Source: Ereboglobus luteus
Lineage (GTDB): Bacteria; Verrucomicrobiota; Verrucomicrobiia; Opitutales; Opitutaceae
Direction of reading: 5' to 3'
Assembly (NCBI RefSeq): GCF_003096195.1
Contig: NZ_CP023004.1
Location: 1,096,501-1,160,500 of the forward strand
DNA: 64,000 nt
Shown: positions 29,553 through 38,100 of the stretch, piece after piece
Numbering within the stretch: the first letter of the stretch is position 1
Layout of the letters: each line of letters starts with the position of its first letter
Made by a program: the position numbers and the translations under genes
Notes under the pieces: model-generated
Databases searched by the model: none
Told to the model about the DNA's origin: nothing
What the model saw: only the letters and a program-made list of their open reading frames with translations

Positions 29553-29910
29553 TGGTGGAGGTGGCGGGATTTGAACCCGCGTGCCCCTGACCTTCTCATA
29601 TCGCATCTACCGTTATAGTGTCGTGTTTATCTCGCTGATGTCACGCGACTCCACGCGCTTGGGCATCAGCCAACTCCCAGATTTGAAGTATACGGCGCAA
29701 GGACTGCGAGTCTCTCCATGCGCTATGCCTGCTGTCGACGCTCGCAGCGGCTAGCAGGTGTCGCCGTGCGAACGAGGCCGCGCTTAGGCGGCCAAGGGCA
29801 TCTCTTCGTAGTTGCCTATTATTGGTGTGAAGGATGATTAACGAGGCCAACCTTCATCCTCGAACGGCAGCAATATAATCCAACCAAGGGTCGAATCCAG
29901 AACACCCCCA
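29553..29910 (-). ncRNA. ssrA: Transfer-messenger RNA (tmRNA), one-piece
   Basis: 358 bases on the minus strand. The 5' end GGGGGTGTTCTGGATTCGAC is the classic ssrA opening. The 3' end has a T-arm GCGGGTTCAAATCCCGC and encoded CCA. The acceptor stem pairs GGGGGTG with CACCTCC (one G-U). The tag frame lies at 29784-29816: GGC AAC TAC GAA GAG ATG CCC TTG GCC GCC TAA, giving GNYEEMPLAA. The LAA end is the usual ClpXP degron. It is shown as one piece with no intervening permutation. It rescues stalled ribosomes with SmpB, which is not in the window. The resume codon is inferred from the frame that ends in LAA. Confidence 0.95.
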
Positions 29911-30076
29911 AAATGATATTGGATTTCGCGACGCGGGTTTTTGATCGCTCAAATCGCGCGCCTGAAAAATCCGACTGGTGTGTTTTGCCAGTCAAAGAAC
30001 GAGGCGCAAACGATGCAGGTTCCCCGTCGGAGTGCAAGCGACGAAATTCGCGCCCGCGAAACCGGAGAAGGCCGAG

Positions 30077-30631
30077 TCACTCGCTCACGCACTTATACAC
30101 AAAGGCCGGCGGAAAATTCAACGGCGTGTAACCGAGTCGCACCGTCTCAAAATGCCGCTTCATCAAGCGGTAATCGAGCAGCGAATATTGGAACTGGCTG
30201 AAATGCCCGCCCGGCTTCAAAATCGCCTGCACCGTGCCGAGGACGGCCAGCTTCGTGCGCCTGCCGAAATTGCCCATCGGCAAACCCGACACGATGTTGT
30301 CCACGGAGCGCGGCTCCAGCATTGTCGCGGCCAGCGTGGCCGAGCCGTGAACCGCCGTCAGGCGGGGATCGGTCTCCGCGATCGATTTGATTTCCTCGTA
30401 AAAAACCGCGTTCAGCTCGAAACTGATCAGGCGCGCGTCCGGCCGCATCCTGCGCAATATCTCGCGCGTCACGTAGCCGCTGCCCGGCCCGAATTCGACG
30501 ATCAGCCTCGCCTCGGAAAAATCCACGTCCGCGAGCAGGGAGCCGACCAGATACCTCGAGCTGTGCATCAATGTTCCGACCTGCCAGAAATGGCGCACGG
30601 ATTCCTTAAAAAATTTCCACCTTTTACCCAT
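30077..30631 (-). CDS. Class I SAM-dependent methyltransferase, phospholipid N-methyltransferase-like
   Basis: 184 residues. The SAM-binding motif I is LIVEFGPGSGYVTREIL (about residues 42-58), motif II is ARLISFELNAVFYEEI, and motif IV is VDNIVSGLPMGNF, a phrase shared with PmtA-type phosphatidylethanolamine N-methyltransferases and the KsgA-related family. It has a short N-terminal amphipathic helix (KRWKFFKESVRHFWQVG) that could touch the membrane. The substrate is not decided; lipid is a reasonable guess from the motif IV phrase. It is not in an operon; ssrA lies downstream on the same strand. Confidence 0.8.
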   Translation of the reverse strand: MGKRWKFFKESVRHFWQVGTLMHSSRYLVGSLLADVDFSEARLIVEFGPGSGYVTREILRRMRPDARLISFELNAVFYEEIKSIAETDPRLTAVHGSATLAATMLEPRSVDNIVSGLPMGNFGRRTKLAVLGTVQAILKPGGHFSQFQYSLLDYRLMKRHFETVRLGYTPLNFPPAFVYKCVSE

Positions 30632-30950
30632 GGTTTTGTGTTGAGGCGTTTAAAGCCCGACGATGAGTGGCATCCCGGCCTTTGCACACCATGGGTGACA
30701 CTGGATAAAAAAATTACATGAACACCAGCCAAAATCGTGACATTTTTTTTGAACGCGCGAGGCGCCGGAAACGCAAAGGGCGGCGCGCCGCAAAACCTTG
30801 CGGAACCAAACCGCCTCCGCGCAAGTCCGACAAACATCGACAAACATCGACAAACATCGACAAACATCGACAAACATCGACAAACACTCGCCTTGCACTC
30901 CGCCGACCAAACACCCATACATTTCCCTCACAGCCGATTCTCGAAACACC
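30632..30950. other. Intergenic region with a 10-bp tandem array
   Basis: About 320 bases between the divergent methyltransferase and small lipoprotein genes. Besides the tandem array at 30831-30886 it shows a GC-rich, Arg/Lys-codon-rich stretch (30745-30800). A plus-strand ORF at 30718-30954 runs through it and overlaps the lipoprotein start by ATGA, but has no recognisable features. No clear promoter was assigned. Confidence 0.5.
30831..30886. repeat. 10-bp tandem repeat array, CAAACATCGA x5 plus a partial copy
   Basis: Five perfect contiguous copies of CAAACATCGA (30831-30880) and a sixth that diverges after six bases. The unit length is one helical turn, so every copy presents the same face. 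It lies 65 bases ahead of the small lipoprotein start. Confidence 0.95.
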
Positions 30951-31112
30951 ATGAAAAAATTTCTCATTGCATTTATGGCCGCCGCGCTCCTCGCCATTTT
31001 CAGCGGATGCACAACCCAGGACTCCACGGACACCACGATCCCGTGGAGCCGCCCCGCCGACTGGGAAGGCGGCATTCCCGGCATGGGCAACGCCGGCGAG
31101 CAACGCCGCTGA
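30951..31112 (+). CDS. Very small lipoprotein
   Basis: 53 residues. Signal MKKFLIAFMAAALLAIFSGC ends in a lipobox-like F-S-G-C at Cys20, so the mature chain is only 34 residues: an Asp/Thr-rich stretch then PWSRPADWEGGIPGMG. The Trp-Ser-Arg-Pro...Trp-Glu-Gly-Gly phrase looks conserved-type rather than random and may be a verrucomicrobial family of mini lipoproteins, but I cannot name it. It is closed by a terminator at 31144-31174, and preceded by the 10-bp tandem array. Short size makes automatic callers likely to miss it. Confidence 0.7.
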   Translation: MKKFLIAFMAAALLAIFSGCTTQDSTDTTIPWSRPADWEGGIPGMGNAGEQRR

Positions 31113-31143
31113 TTTTTGCCGCGCGCACTCTCTTTTGTTTCGC

Positions 31144-31174
31144 AAAAAATCCGGTCCTGTGACCGGATTTTTTT
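31144..31174 (+). terminator. Intrinsic terminator ending at the rsmI start codon
   Basis: Stem AAAAAATCCGGTC / GACCGGATTTTTT with a 4-base loop CTGT, T-run at 31168-31174. The ATG of rsmI is the next base, so nothing is left for a leader. Confidence 0.9.
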
Positions 31175-31930
31175 ATGTCCGCAACCGACGACACGCCATC
31201 AACGCCCTCGCCGCGCCCCTCCAACGCCTCGCTCACCCCGCTCCCCGGCTATCTCTACGTCGTCGCCACGCCCATCGGCAACCTCGCCGACCTCACCGAG
31301 CGCGCGCGCGCCATCCTTTCCTCGGTCGACCTCATCGCATGCGAGGACACACGCACCACCGGCGCGCTCCTCAGCCGCCTCGCCCTGCCTCGCCGCGAAC
31401 TCACCGCCTACCACGACCACAACGAAACCGAGGCCGCCGAACGCCTCGCCGCCCAGCTCGCCGCGGGCAAGTCCGTCGCCGTCGTCAGCGACGCCGGCAC
31501 GCCCGCGCTGAGCGACCCCGGTTTTCGCATCGTGCGCGCGTGCCGCCGCCTCGGGCTTCCCGTGGTGCCCGTTCCCGGCGCGTGCGCCCTCGCCGCGGTC
31601 ATCAGCGCCGCCGGCCTGCCGACCAACGGATTTCTCTTCGCCGGATTTCTCCCGCCCAAAACCTCCGCCCGCGCCGCCTTCCTGGAAAAGTATCGGGATT
31701 TTGAATACACACTCGCGCTCTACGAAAGCTGCCATCGCATCGACAAATTCGTGGACGAAATCACCGCCGTGCTCGGCCCCAAACGCGTGATTTGCGTCGC
31801 GAAGGAAGTCACCAAGCTCCACGAAACCTTCCTCACCGGCCCCGCCGCCGCCGTGCAAGCCCGCCTCGCCAAAACCGCCCTCAAGGGCGAGTTCACGCTC
31901 CTGATAGCGCCAAATGGATTTGTCCTCTGA
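31175..31930 (+). CDS. rsmI: 16S rRNA (cytidine1402-2'-O)-methyltransferase
   Basis: 251 residues. RsmI methylates the 2'-OH of C1402 in 16S rRNA. Seen are GYLYVVATPIGNLADLTERA, LIACEDTR, VSDAGTPALSDPGF and VPGACALAAVISAAGLPTNG, in the order of the tetrapyrrole-methylase fold. The N-terminal 20-residue Ser/Pro-rich extension precedes the conserved start. No other start codon lies between 31175 and the conserved part, so ATG 31175 is forced although the T-run of a terminator ends immediately before it. It would therefore be read as a leaderless message or by read-through. Confidence 0.95.
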   Translation: MSATDDTPSTPSPRPSNASLTPLPGYLYVVATPIGNLADLTERARAILSSVDLIACEDTRTTGALLSRLALPRRELTAYHDHNETEAAERLAAQLAAGKSVAVVSDAGTPALSDPGFRIVRACRRLGLPVVPVPGACALAAVISAAGLPTNGFLFAGFLPPKTSARAAFLEKYRDFEYTLALYESCHRIDKFVDEITAVLGPKRVICVAKEVTKLHETFLTGPAAAVQARLAKTALKGEFTLLIAPNGFVL

Positions 31931-31968
31931 TGCGCATCCCTAACTCGCAATTCACCCGCATGCTTTTG

Positions 31969-32068
31969 AATTCTCGATTTTGTATTGGGAGCTTTCGCTC
32001 CGTTTTCGTTTCGAGCCCCGCGCGGTAGCGCGCAATCCAAAATCGAGAATCCAAAATCCAAAATAACA
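31969..32068. repeat. Inverted repeat (family E-like) upstream of ppx/gppA
   Basis: ATTCTCGATTTTG-TATTG at 31970 pairs with CAATC-CAAAATCGAGAAT at 32033 (17 of 18), enclosing two smaller hairpins (GGAGCTTTCGCTCC and a GCGCG stem). It is followed by CCAAAATCC words that recur in the element at 47427. It fills the whole rsmI-ppx gap. Confidence 0.8.
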
Positions 32069-32998
32069 ATGACTGTCGCCGTCATCGATATCGGTTCCAA
32101 TTCGATCAAAACACTTGTCGCCACGCGCAATCCGTGCCGCGAACCCGTTTCGCTTTTCTACAAAACGCTCGAGGCGCGCATCAGCGCCGGCATCGACCGG
32201 ACAAACCCCGCGCTCACCGGCGAATCAATGGCGCGCGGGCTCAAGGCCATTCAGGAACTGCTCGCCGACACCGCGCAATTCGCCCCCGACCGCACAATCC
32301 TCGTCGCGACAAGCGCGGTGCGCGACGCAAGCAACGGTGATGAATTCCGCGGCATGGTTCGCGCCGCCACGGGACACGACATCCTCATCCTCACCGGCGA
32401 CGAGGAGGCCAGTTACATCGGGCGAGGGCTCGCCTGCGATCCCGCGCTTTCCGGCCTGCGCGATTTCTACGTCTTCGACCTCGGCGGCGGCAGCCTCGAA
32501 TGCCTCGCCTTTCGCGACCGCCGCATTGTCCGCGAAAAAAGCCTCCAGCTCGGCTGCGTGCGCCTCAGCGAGCGCTTCGTGCCCGACATGGCGCAACCCA
32601 TTCCCGTCGCCGCCAGCCGCGCCATTTCCGGGCACGTCAAGGCGACGCTCGAGACGGGCGGTTTCACTTTCGACCTGCCGCCCGTCGCCGCCGCCATTGC
32701 GACCGGCGGCACCACCACCACCGCGCGCGCCGTCATCGGCGCCGCCGCGGGCAAAATGCTCGCCGAGACCAGCCCGCGCCTCGCGCTTCCCGATCTGCGC
32801 GCGCTTTACGAACGCATCGCCGGCATCGACCTCGCATCGCGCCGCCAAATCCCCGCGATGCCCTTTGGCCGCGCCGATGTTTTTCCGACCGCGCTCGCCA
32901 CTTTCATCGCGCTCGCGGAGTTCGCGCATTTCGAGACATTCGAAACCTCGCTCTACAACCTGCGCTGGGGAATCGCCGCCGAGGCGCTCGACGTTTGA
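32069..32998 (+). CDS. Ppx/GppA-family exopolyphosphatase / guanosine pentaphosphatase
   Basis: 309 residues of the ASKHA phosphotransferase fold. VAVIDIGSNSIKTLVA opens the P-loop. VFDLGGGSLECLAF carries the second phosphate loop, and IATGGTTTTARA the third. Only the catalytic two-domain core is present, with no C-terminal HD domain as found in long E. coli Ppx, so it is the short type. It removes phosphate from polyphosphate ends or pppGpp. Gene position (after rsmI) gives no pathway clue. The ATG at 32069 is chosen because it opens the conserved core; the longer frame is intergenic repeat. Confidence 0.9.
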   Translation: MTVAVIDIGSNSIKTLVATRNPCREPVSLFYKTLEARISAGIDRTNPALTGESMARGLKAIQELLADTAQFAPDRTILVATSAVRDASNGDEFRGMVRAATGHDILILTGDEEASYIGRGLACDPALSGLRDFYVFDLGGGSLECLAFRDRRIVREKSLQLGCVRLSERFVPDMAQPIPVAASRAISGHVKATLETGGFTFDLPPVAAAIATGGTTTTARAVIGAAAGKMLAETSPRLALPDLRALYERIAGIDLASRRQIPAMPFGRADVFPTALATFIALAEFAHFETFETSLYNLRWGIAAEALDV

Positions 32999-33121
32999 AG
33001 CGCGAGCAGCGGCGAAGGGGAACAGCCTCCATTTGGCTTCAAAGATTTCGCGTTCGGCGGGCCGAAGCCTCGCTCAGTTCATGCTTGTCAAGGCCCCGAG
33101 GAATCGGGACTTGGTTGCGCG

Positions 33122-34348
33122 GTGGAAAAATGGAAAAAAGTTTTTGCGATCATTTGGGCCGGCCAGTTCCTGTCGATCCTTAGCTCCACCATTGTCAATT
33201 TCGCCGTCATTTTGTGGCTGAGCATCGAGACCGGTTCCGCGCAAATACTCGCGCTCGCGGCCATCGCGGCGATGCTGCCGCAGGCGTTGATCGGACCCGT
33301 GAGCGGCGTCTTCATCGACCGCTGGAATCGCAAATACACGATGATCGCGGCGGACAGTTTCATCGCGTTGTGCACGCTCTTGCTCGCGGTTTTGTTTGCG
33401 CTGGGGATTGCGGAGACATGGCATATTTTCCTGCTGCTGGCGCTGCGCTCGGTGGGATCGGCGTTTCACATGCCGGCGATGCAGGCCTCGGTGCCGTTGC
33501 TCGCGCCTGAATCGCAGCTGACGCGCATCGCGGGCATCAACCAGATGATTTATTCGGTCGGCAACATCGCCGGTCCCGCGCTGGGAGCGCTGTGCATCAC
33601 GATTTGGGACATGCAATATGTGCTGCTGCTGGACGTGGCGGGGGCGTTGTTTGCGTGCGGCACATTGCTGTTTGTCGCCATTCCGAAACCCGCCGGGACC
33701 GAGGCGCGCGCGCAATCAATCGCGCGCGAAATGAAGGAGGGGTTCCTGACCGTGTGGGCGAATCGTCCGCTGAGCCTGGTTTTTCTTTTTTCCATACTCG
33801 TGATGTTTTTCATCATGCCGGTGAGCGTGCTTTTTCCGCTGATGACGCTGGAGCATTTCAAGGGGAACGCGTTTCAAGTGAGCCTCGTGGAAGCGTTGTG
33901 GGGAGTCGGCTCGCTGGTCGGCGGAGCCGTCATGGGCATGAAAGTTTACAACATAAACCGGGTCGCGCTCGTGAACTGGATGTATCTGTTGCTGGGCGTG
34001 ACGTTCGCGCTGTCGGGCACGTTGTCGCAGAGTGGCTTTGCGTGGTTTGCCGTTTACACGGCGATCGGCGGCGTGGCGGGCGCGGTGTATATGGCGACAT
34101 TCACCGCGATCATACAAACGAACGTGGCGTCCGCGTCGCTGGGGCGCGTGTTTTCGATGTTTCACACGGTGAGCATAATCCCGTCCCTCATCGGCCTCGC
34201 GGGCATCGGTTTTTTTGCCGAAAGGCTGGGGCTCACGCTTTCGTTCGTTGTCTGCGGGGTGATCATTTGCCTGATCGGTCTCGCGGCGTTCATGGCGCGC
34301 TCGACCTTGCAAATTGATAAAAAGCAACCTGCGCCGGCCAATGGCTAG
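33122..34348 (+). CDS. MFS transporter, macrolide-efflux/enterobactin-exporter-like
   Basis: 408 residues, about 12 membrane helices. Major facilitator superfamily signature in the loop between helices 2 and 3 is GPVSGVFIDRWNRKYTMIAAD. LLLALRSVGSAFHMPAMQAS and the second half (GVGSLVGGAVMG, GVAGAVYMATFTAIIQTNV) are typical of MefA/EntS-type drug or siderophore exporters. The start is GTG 33122. It is a single gene; no regulator or siderophore gene is adjacent, so substrate is open. Confidence 0.92.
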   Translation: MEKWKKVFAIIWAGQFLSILSSTIVNFAVILWLSIETGSAQILALAAIAAMLPQALIGPVSGVFIDRWNRKYTMIAADSFIALCTLLLAVLFALGIAETWHIFLLLALRSVGSAFHMPAMQASVPLLAPESQLTRIAGINQMIYSVGNIAGPALGALCITIWDMQYVLLLDVAGALFACGTLLFVAIPKPAGTEARAQSIAREMKEGFLTVWANRPLSLVFLFSILVMFFIMPVSVLFPLMTLEHFKGNAFQVSLVEALWGVGSLVGGAVMGMKVYNINRVALVNWMYLLLGVTFALSGTLSQSGFAWFAVYTAIGGVAGAVYMATFTAIIQTNVASASLGRVFSMFHTVSIIPSLIGLAGIGFFAERLGLTLSFVVCGVIICLIGLAAFMARSTLQIDKKQPAPANG

Positions 34349-34439
34349 CCGTCCATTTGTGCATTGTTTGTAAACCGGCCCGGCTTTCGAAAAATCATTT
34401 TGCGAACAACACATTTTGGGATTTGTTGTCTTACTAAAC

Positions 34440-35096
34440 ATGAAACCCATGACCAAAGCATTGCCGCAACTGTTGGGCGCGTGCGCCGTCCTGTTCGCCG
34501 CGTTGCAACTTGGCGCGCAGACAACCACGGCATCGGGAACCTCGACGACCGTGCAACCGCCGCAACCGGAGCGCGCGCTGTCGCCCAGGGCGTCGGCGGC
34601 GATAACGGCCGGGTTCAAATATACACCGCCCCCGCCGCCCAAGCCGGTGGATGAAGACGACGAGGTCGATCTGCGCGACGTCGACAAGCCGAAAAATGAA
34701 ATCGTCCGCCTGCCGCGATACACGGTGACCGCAAAAAAACCGGAGGTTTTCACCGACCGCACACTCTACACGCAAGACGAGCTCAAGAAGCTCGCAATGT
34801 CGCGCCACTTGAGCGGGCTCGACACGGGACTACTCAACAAATGGACGGCCTCCATGCGCCTTAATTCGTGGACGACGGTCGGTTTCGGCGCGTCGAACGA
34901 GGAGCGGGCGATGGGAATGTATCTCGAGGATGAGCGACTCCGAAACATGGCCGGCATGAAGGACGAAATCTCGCTCATGCGCGCGACCGGCGAAACAGAA
35001 CGCGCCGACCAGACCCAGGCCGATTATTACGACATGTTCCTGCGCCGCCGCGACGACGTCCACACGGACGCATTCACGCGCCAGCAGGGCAAATGA
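34440..35096 (+). CDS. Exported protein of unknown function
   Basis: 218 residues from ATG 34440. Signal peptide MTKALPQLLGACAVLFAALQ with cleavage near LGAQ-T. A Thr/Gln/Pro linker is followed by a Pro-run (PPPPPKP) and an acidic stretch (DEDDEVDLRDVD). The central phrase EIVRLPRYTVTAKKPEVF recalls the N-terminus of verrucomicrobial TonB receptors (L-P-x-Y/F-x-V-x-A). The C-terminal half is helical and charged (LKKLAMSRHLSGL, MKDEISLMRATGETERADQ). No family recognised. It lies between the MFS exporter and the DUF2339 gene. Confidence 0.7.
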   Translation: MKPMTKALPQLLGACAVLFAALQLGAQTTTASGTSTTVQPPQPERALSPRASAAITAGFKYTPPPPPKPVDEDDEVDLRDVDKPKNEIVRLPRYTVTAKKPEVFTDRTLYTQDELKKLAMSRHLSGLDTGLLNKWTASMRLNSWTTVGFGASNEERAMGMYLEDERLRNMAGMKDEISLMRATGETERADQTQADYYDMFLRRRDDVHTDAFTRQQGK

Positions 35097-35199
35097 CCGG
35101 TTGAGCTGCTTGCGCCGGGGCGCGGGACTCCGCGACGACAAACCTTGCACCGGCGCGATGCGGGCGTGATATTGTCGCGAACAAATATCCGCGCCCATC

Positions 35200-38100
35200 A
35201 TGGAGCCAATCCTCATACTCCTAGCATTCCTGCTGCTTCTCGCCTTCATTGCATTTCCAATCTGGGTCATCGTGCGCATCGCGGACCTGTCGCGCGAGAC
35301 GCGGCGCATGCGCGAAGAAATGGCCTCGCTCCGCGAGCGCGCGGGGAAAACACCCGCCGCGCCAGCGCACCCGCAAGAGCGGGCGGAACCGGAAAAAACG
35401 CCGGCGACCGCCCCGGTTGCACCGCCTCCAATGGCAGCGGTGCCGCCGGCGGTTCCCAAAGTCGAAACACCCGCCCCGGCCATCCCGAAGCCGCCGCCGA
35501 TTCAAGCCAAGGCGCCCGCGCCGCCCGTTTTCACTTTGCCACCCAAGACGGCCGCGCCCGCCTCCCCGGTTTTGCCGCCGCCAGCTCCGCGGGCACCGGA
35601 GCCGAAAAAAGCGGAACCCGCGTTCAACTGGGAGGTTTTCATGGGCACGAAGTTTCTCTCGTGGCTCGGCGCGGTGGCGGCGTTTCTGGCGGTGGCATTT
35701 TTCCTGAAATACTCAATCGATCGCGGGCTCATTCCGCCGATCGTGCGCGCGGCGATGGGATTTGTTTTCGGCGCGGGGCTTGTTGCCGGCGGGTTGTTCG
35801 CCGTGAGGAAAACATATCCGATTCTCGGCCACGCGCTTTGCGCGGCGGGCATCGTGAGTTTGTATGGCGTCACGTTTGCGTGCCGGGCGCTGTATCATTT
35901 TCCGTTTTTCGGAGTCGTGCCGACGTTTGCGCTGATGTCGCTCATCACGGCGGCGGCGTTCACGCTGGCGGTGCGGTTGCGCGGAAAATTTATCGCGATC
36001 CTCGGTTTGCTCGGCGGTTTCGCGACGCCGGCCATGCTTTCGACGGGCGTGGACAATCCGCTCGGGCTCTTCGGCTACATCGCGCTGCTCAACATCGGTC
36101 TTTACGCGGTGGCGCTGCACCGGCGCTGGAATTTTCTGGTGGTGCTCGGCGTGATAGGCACGGTCTGCATGCAAGTCGGCTGGGCGGTGAAATTTCTCGG
36201 CGACCACAACACGCTCACGGCGATGATCGTGTGCCTCGTTTTTGACGCGCTGTTTCTCGCGGGTTATTGCGCGGCGCGGCGAATGGGGCGTGAAACCGCA
36301 ACGCACGGCCGCAGTGTCGCGGCGATGGTGTTTGTTTCGCTTTGCTTTGCGCTGTATTTGGGCGTCGACACGGTCGCTGCGTGGCGCCCGTTGTGGCTGC
36401 TCGGTTTTGTGTTTCTGGCCGACGCGTGCGCTCTGGCCGTGGCCGCGCTCGACCGGCGCGCGAAGGATTCGGTGTGGCTGCCCGCGGTCGCGGGCAGCGC
36501 GGTGTTTGCCGTGCTCGCCGCATGGACTCCCGTGAACGTGAACCCGCACTCGGGCTTGCTGCCGTGGGCGCTCGGCGCGTATTTTGTTTTTGCGGTGCTG
36601 CACACGGCGTTTCCGCTGATTCTCGCGCGGGTGCGCCCGGAGCTGAATCGCGCCGCGGGCGGATTGGTCGCTCAGTTTTTCGCCCCGCTTGCGCTGCTGC
36701 TCGTCATCATGCCGGTGCTCAAGGATCCCAACGTGCACTGGCTCGTGTGGCCGGCGATTTTGCTGATCGATTTTGTCGCGATCATTTGCGCGGCGATGAC
36801 ACGGTCGCTTGGCAGCGTGGCGGCGTCGCTCGTGCTGACGCTGGTGACGGCGGCGGTCTGGGTGTGCAAGATTCCCGTGACGATGGCGGCCATCCCCGTG
36901 CCGGTGCTGCTGGTCACGGGCGGGTTTGCGATTCTGTTTTTCGCGGCGTCGCTCTGGCTCGGACGGCGGTTCGGCGGCGCGGACAAATCGCCGGATGGAT
37001 TCAAGCTGGCGCTGCCCGCGCTCTCATCGCTGCTGCCGTTCGTGCTGATCGTGATGATGCTGGCGCGAATCACGCTGGTCGACCCGACACCGGTGTTCGG
37101 GCTCGGGCTTGTGCTCACCGTGATGACACTCGGCCTCGCGAAGATTTTGAAAAACGAATGGCTGCCGGCGTGCGCGCTCGCGGGCGTGCTGGCGATTTGC
37201 TGGGTGTGGTTTCAGGACGCGCACAAGATGGCCGTTGTTTTCGACGCCGTGCGCATGATTGGCAAACCGCCCCCCGCAAACGCGTATATCGGCCTGGGAT
37301 GGTTTGCCGGGTTCTATGCGATCTTCGCGGTGTTTCCGTTCGCGTTCCGTGGTTGTTTTTCAAACACACGCGGCCCGTGGCTGACCGCCGCGGCGGCGGG
37401 CGTGCTGTTTTTCCCGCTCGTTTATTGGATGATAAAACTGTGGTGGCCGAACGACGTGATGGGGCTCGTCCCCGCGATGTTCGCGCTGCCCGCGCTGACG
37501 AGCCTGACAGCGGTGTTGCGCTATGATCCGCCGGGGCATCCGCGCCGCATGGGGCGGCTCGCGCTTTTCGGCGGGGTGGCGCTGCTTTTTGTCACGCTGA
37601 TATTTCCGATTCAGTTCAGCCGCGAATGGGTCACCATCGCGTGGGCGCTCGAGGGCGCGGCGCTGTTCTGGCTCTACACGCGCGTGCCGCATCGCGCCCT
37701 GCCCTGGGCGGGCGCTGCGCTGCTCGCGGTGACGTTTGTGCGGCTGGCGCTCAACCCCGCCGTGTTCAGCTATCATGTGCGCGGCGATGTGCCGGTTTTG
37801 AACTGGTATCTCTACACCTACGGCATCGCGATTGCGTGCATGTTTGGCGGCGCGTGGCTGCTGAGGCAGGCGGTGGCGCAAAACAAGTTCACCGCCGTCA
37901 CGGCAAAAATTCTTCCCGGACTCGGCGCGGTGCTCGCATTTCTGCTGCTGAACATCGAGATCGCCGATTTCTTCACGGCGCCCGGCAGCCGCGTGCTCAC
38001 ACTGGAGTTTTCCGGCAATTTCGCGCGCGACATGAGCTACACGATTGCGTGGGCGCTGTTCGCGCTGGCGCTGCTGGTGGCGGGCATCTGGCGGCGCCAG

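Noticed and set aside
29541-29606. Upstream extension of the phosphatase gene (PPPPPIF)
   Set aside because: This is the translated 3' end of tmRNA; the real start is after it.
30831-30886. Tandem array considered as CRISPR
   Set aside because: 10-base units are contiguous with no spacers, and no cas genes are present.
30718-30954. 78-residue plus-strand ORF overlapping the small lipoprotein start by ATGA
   Set aside because: The coding part is a basic stretch plus the translated tandem array, with no family. Kept only as a note because the overlap could allow coupling.
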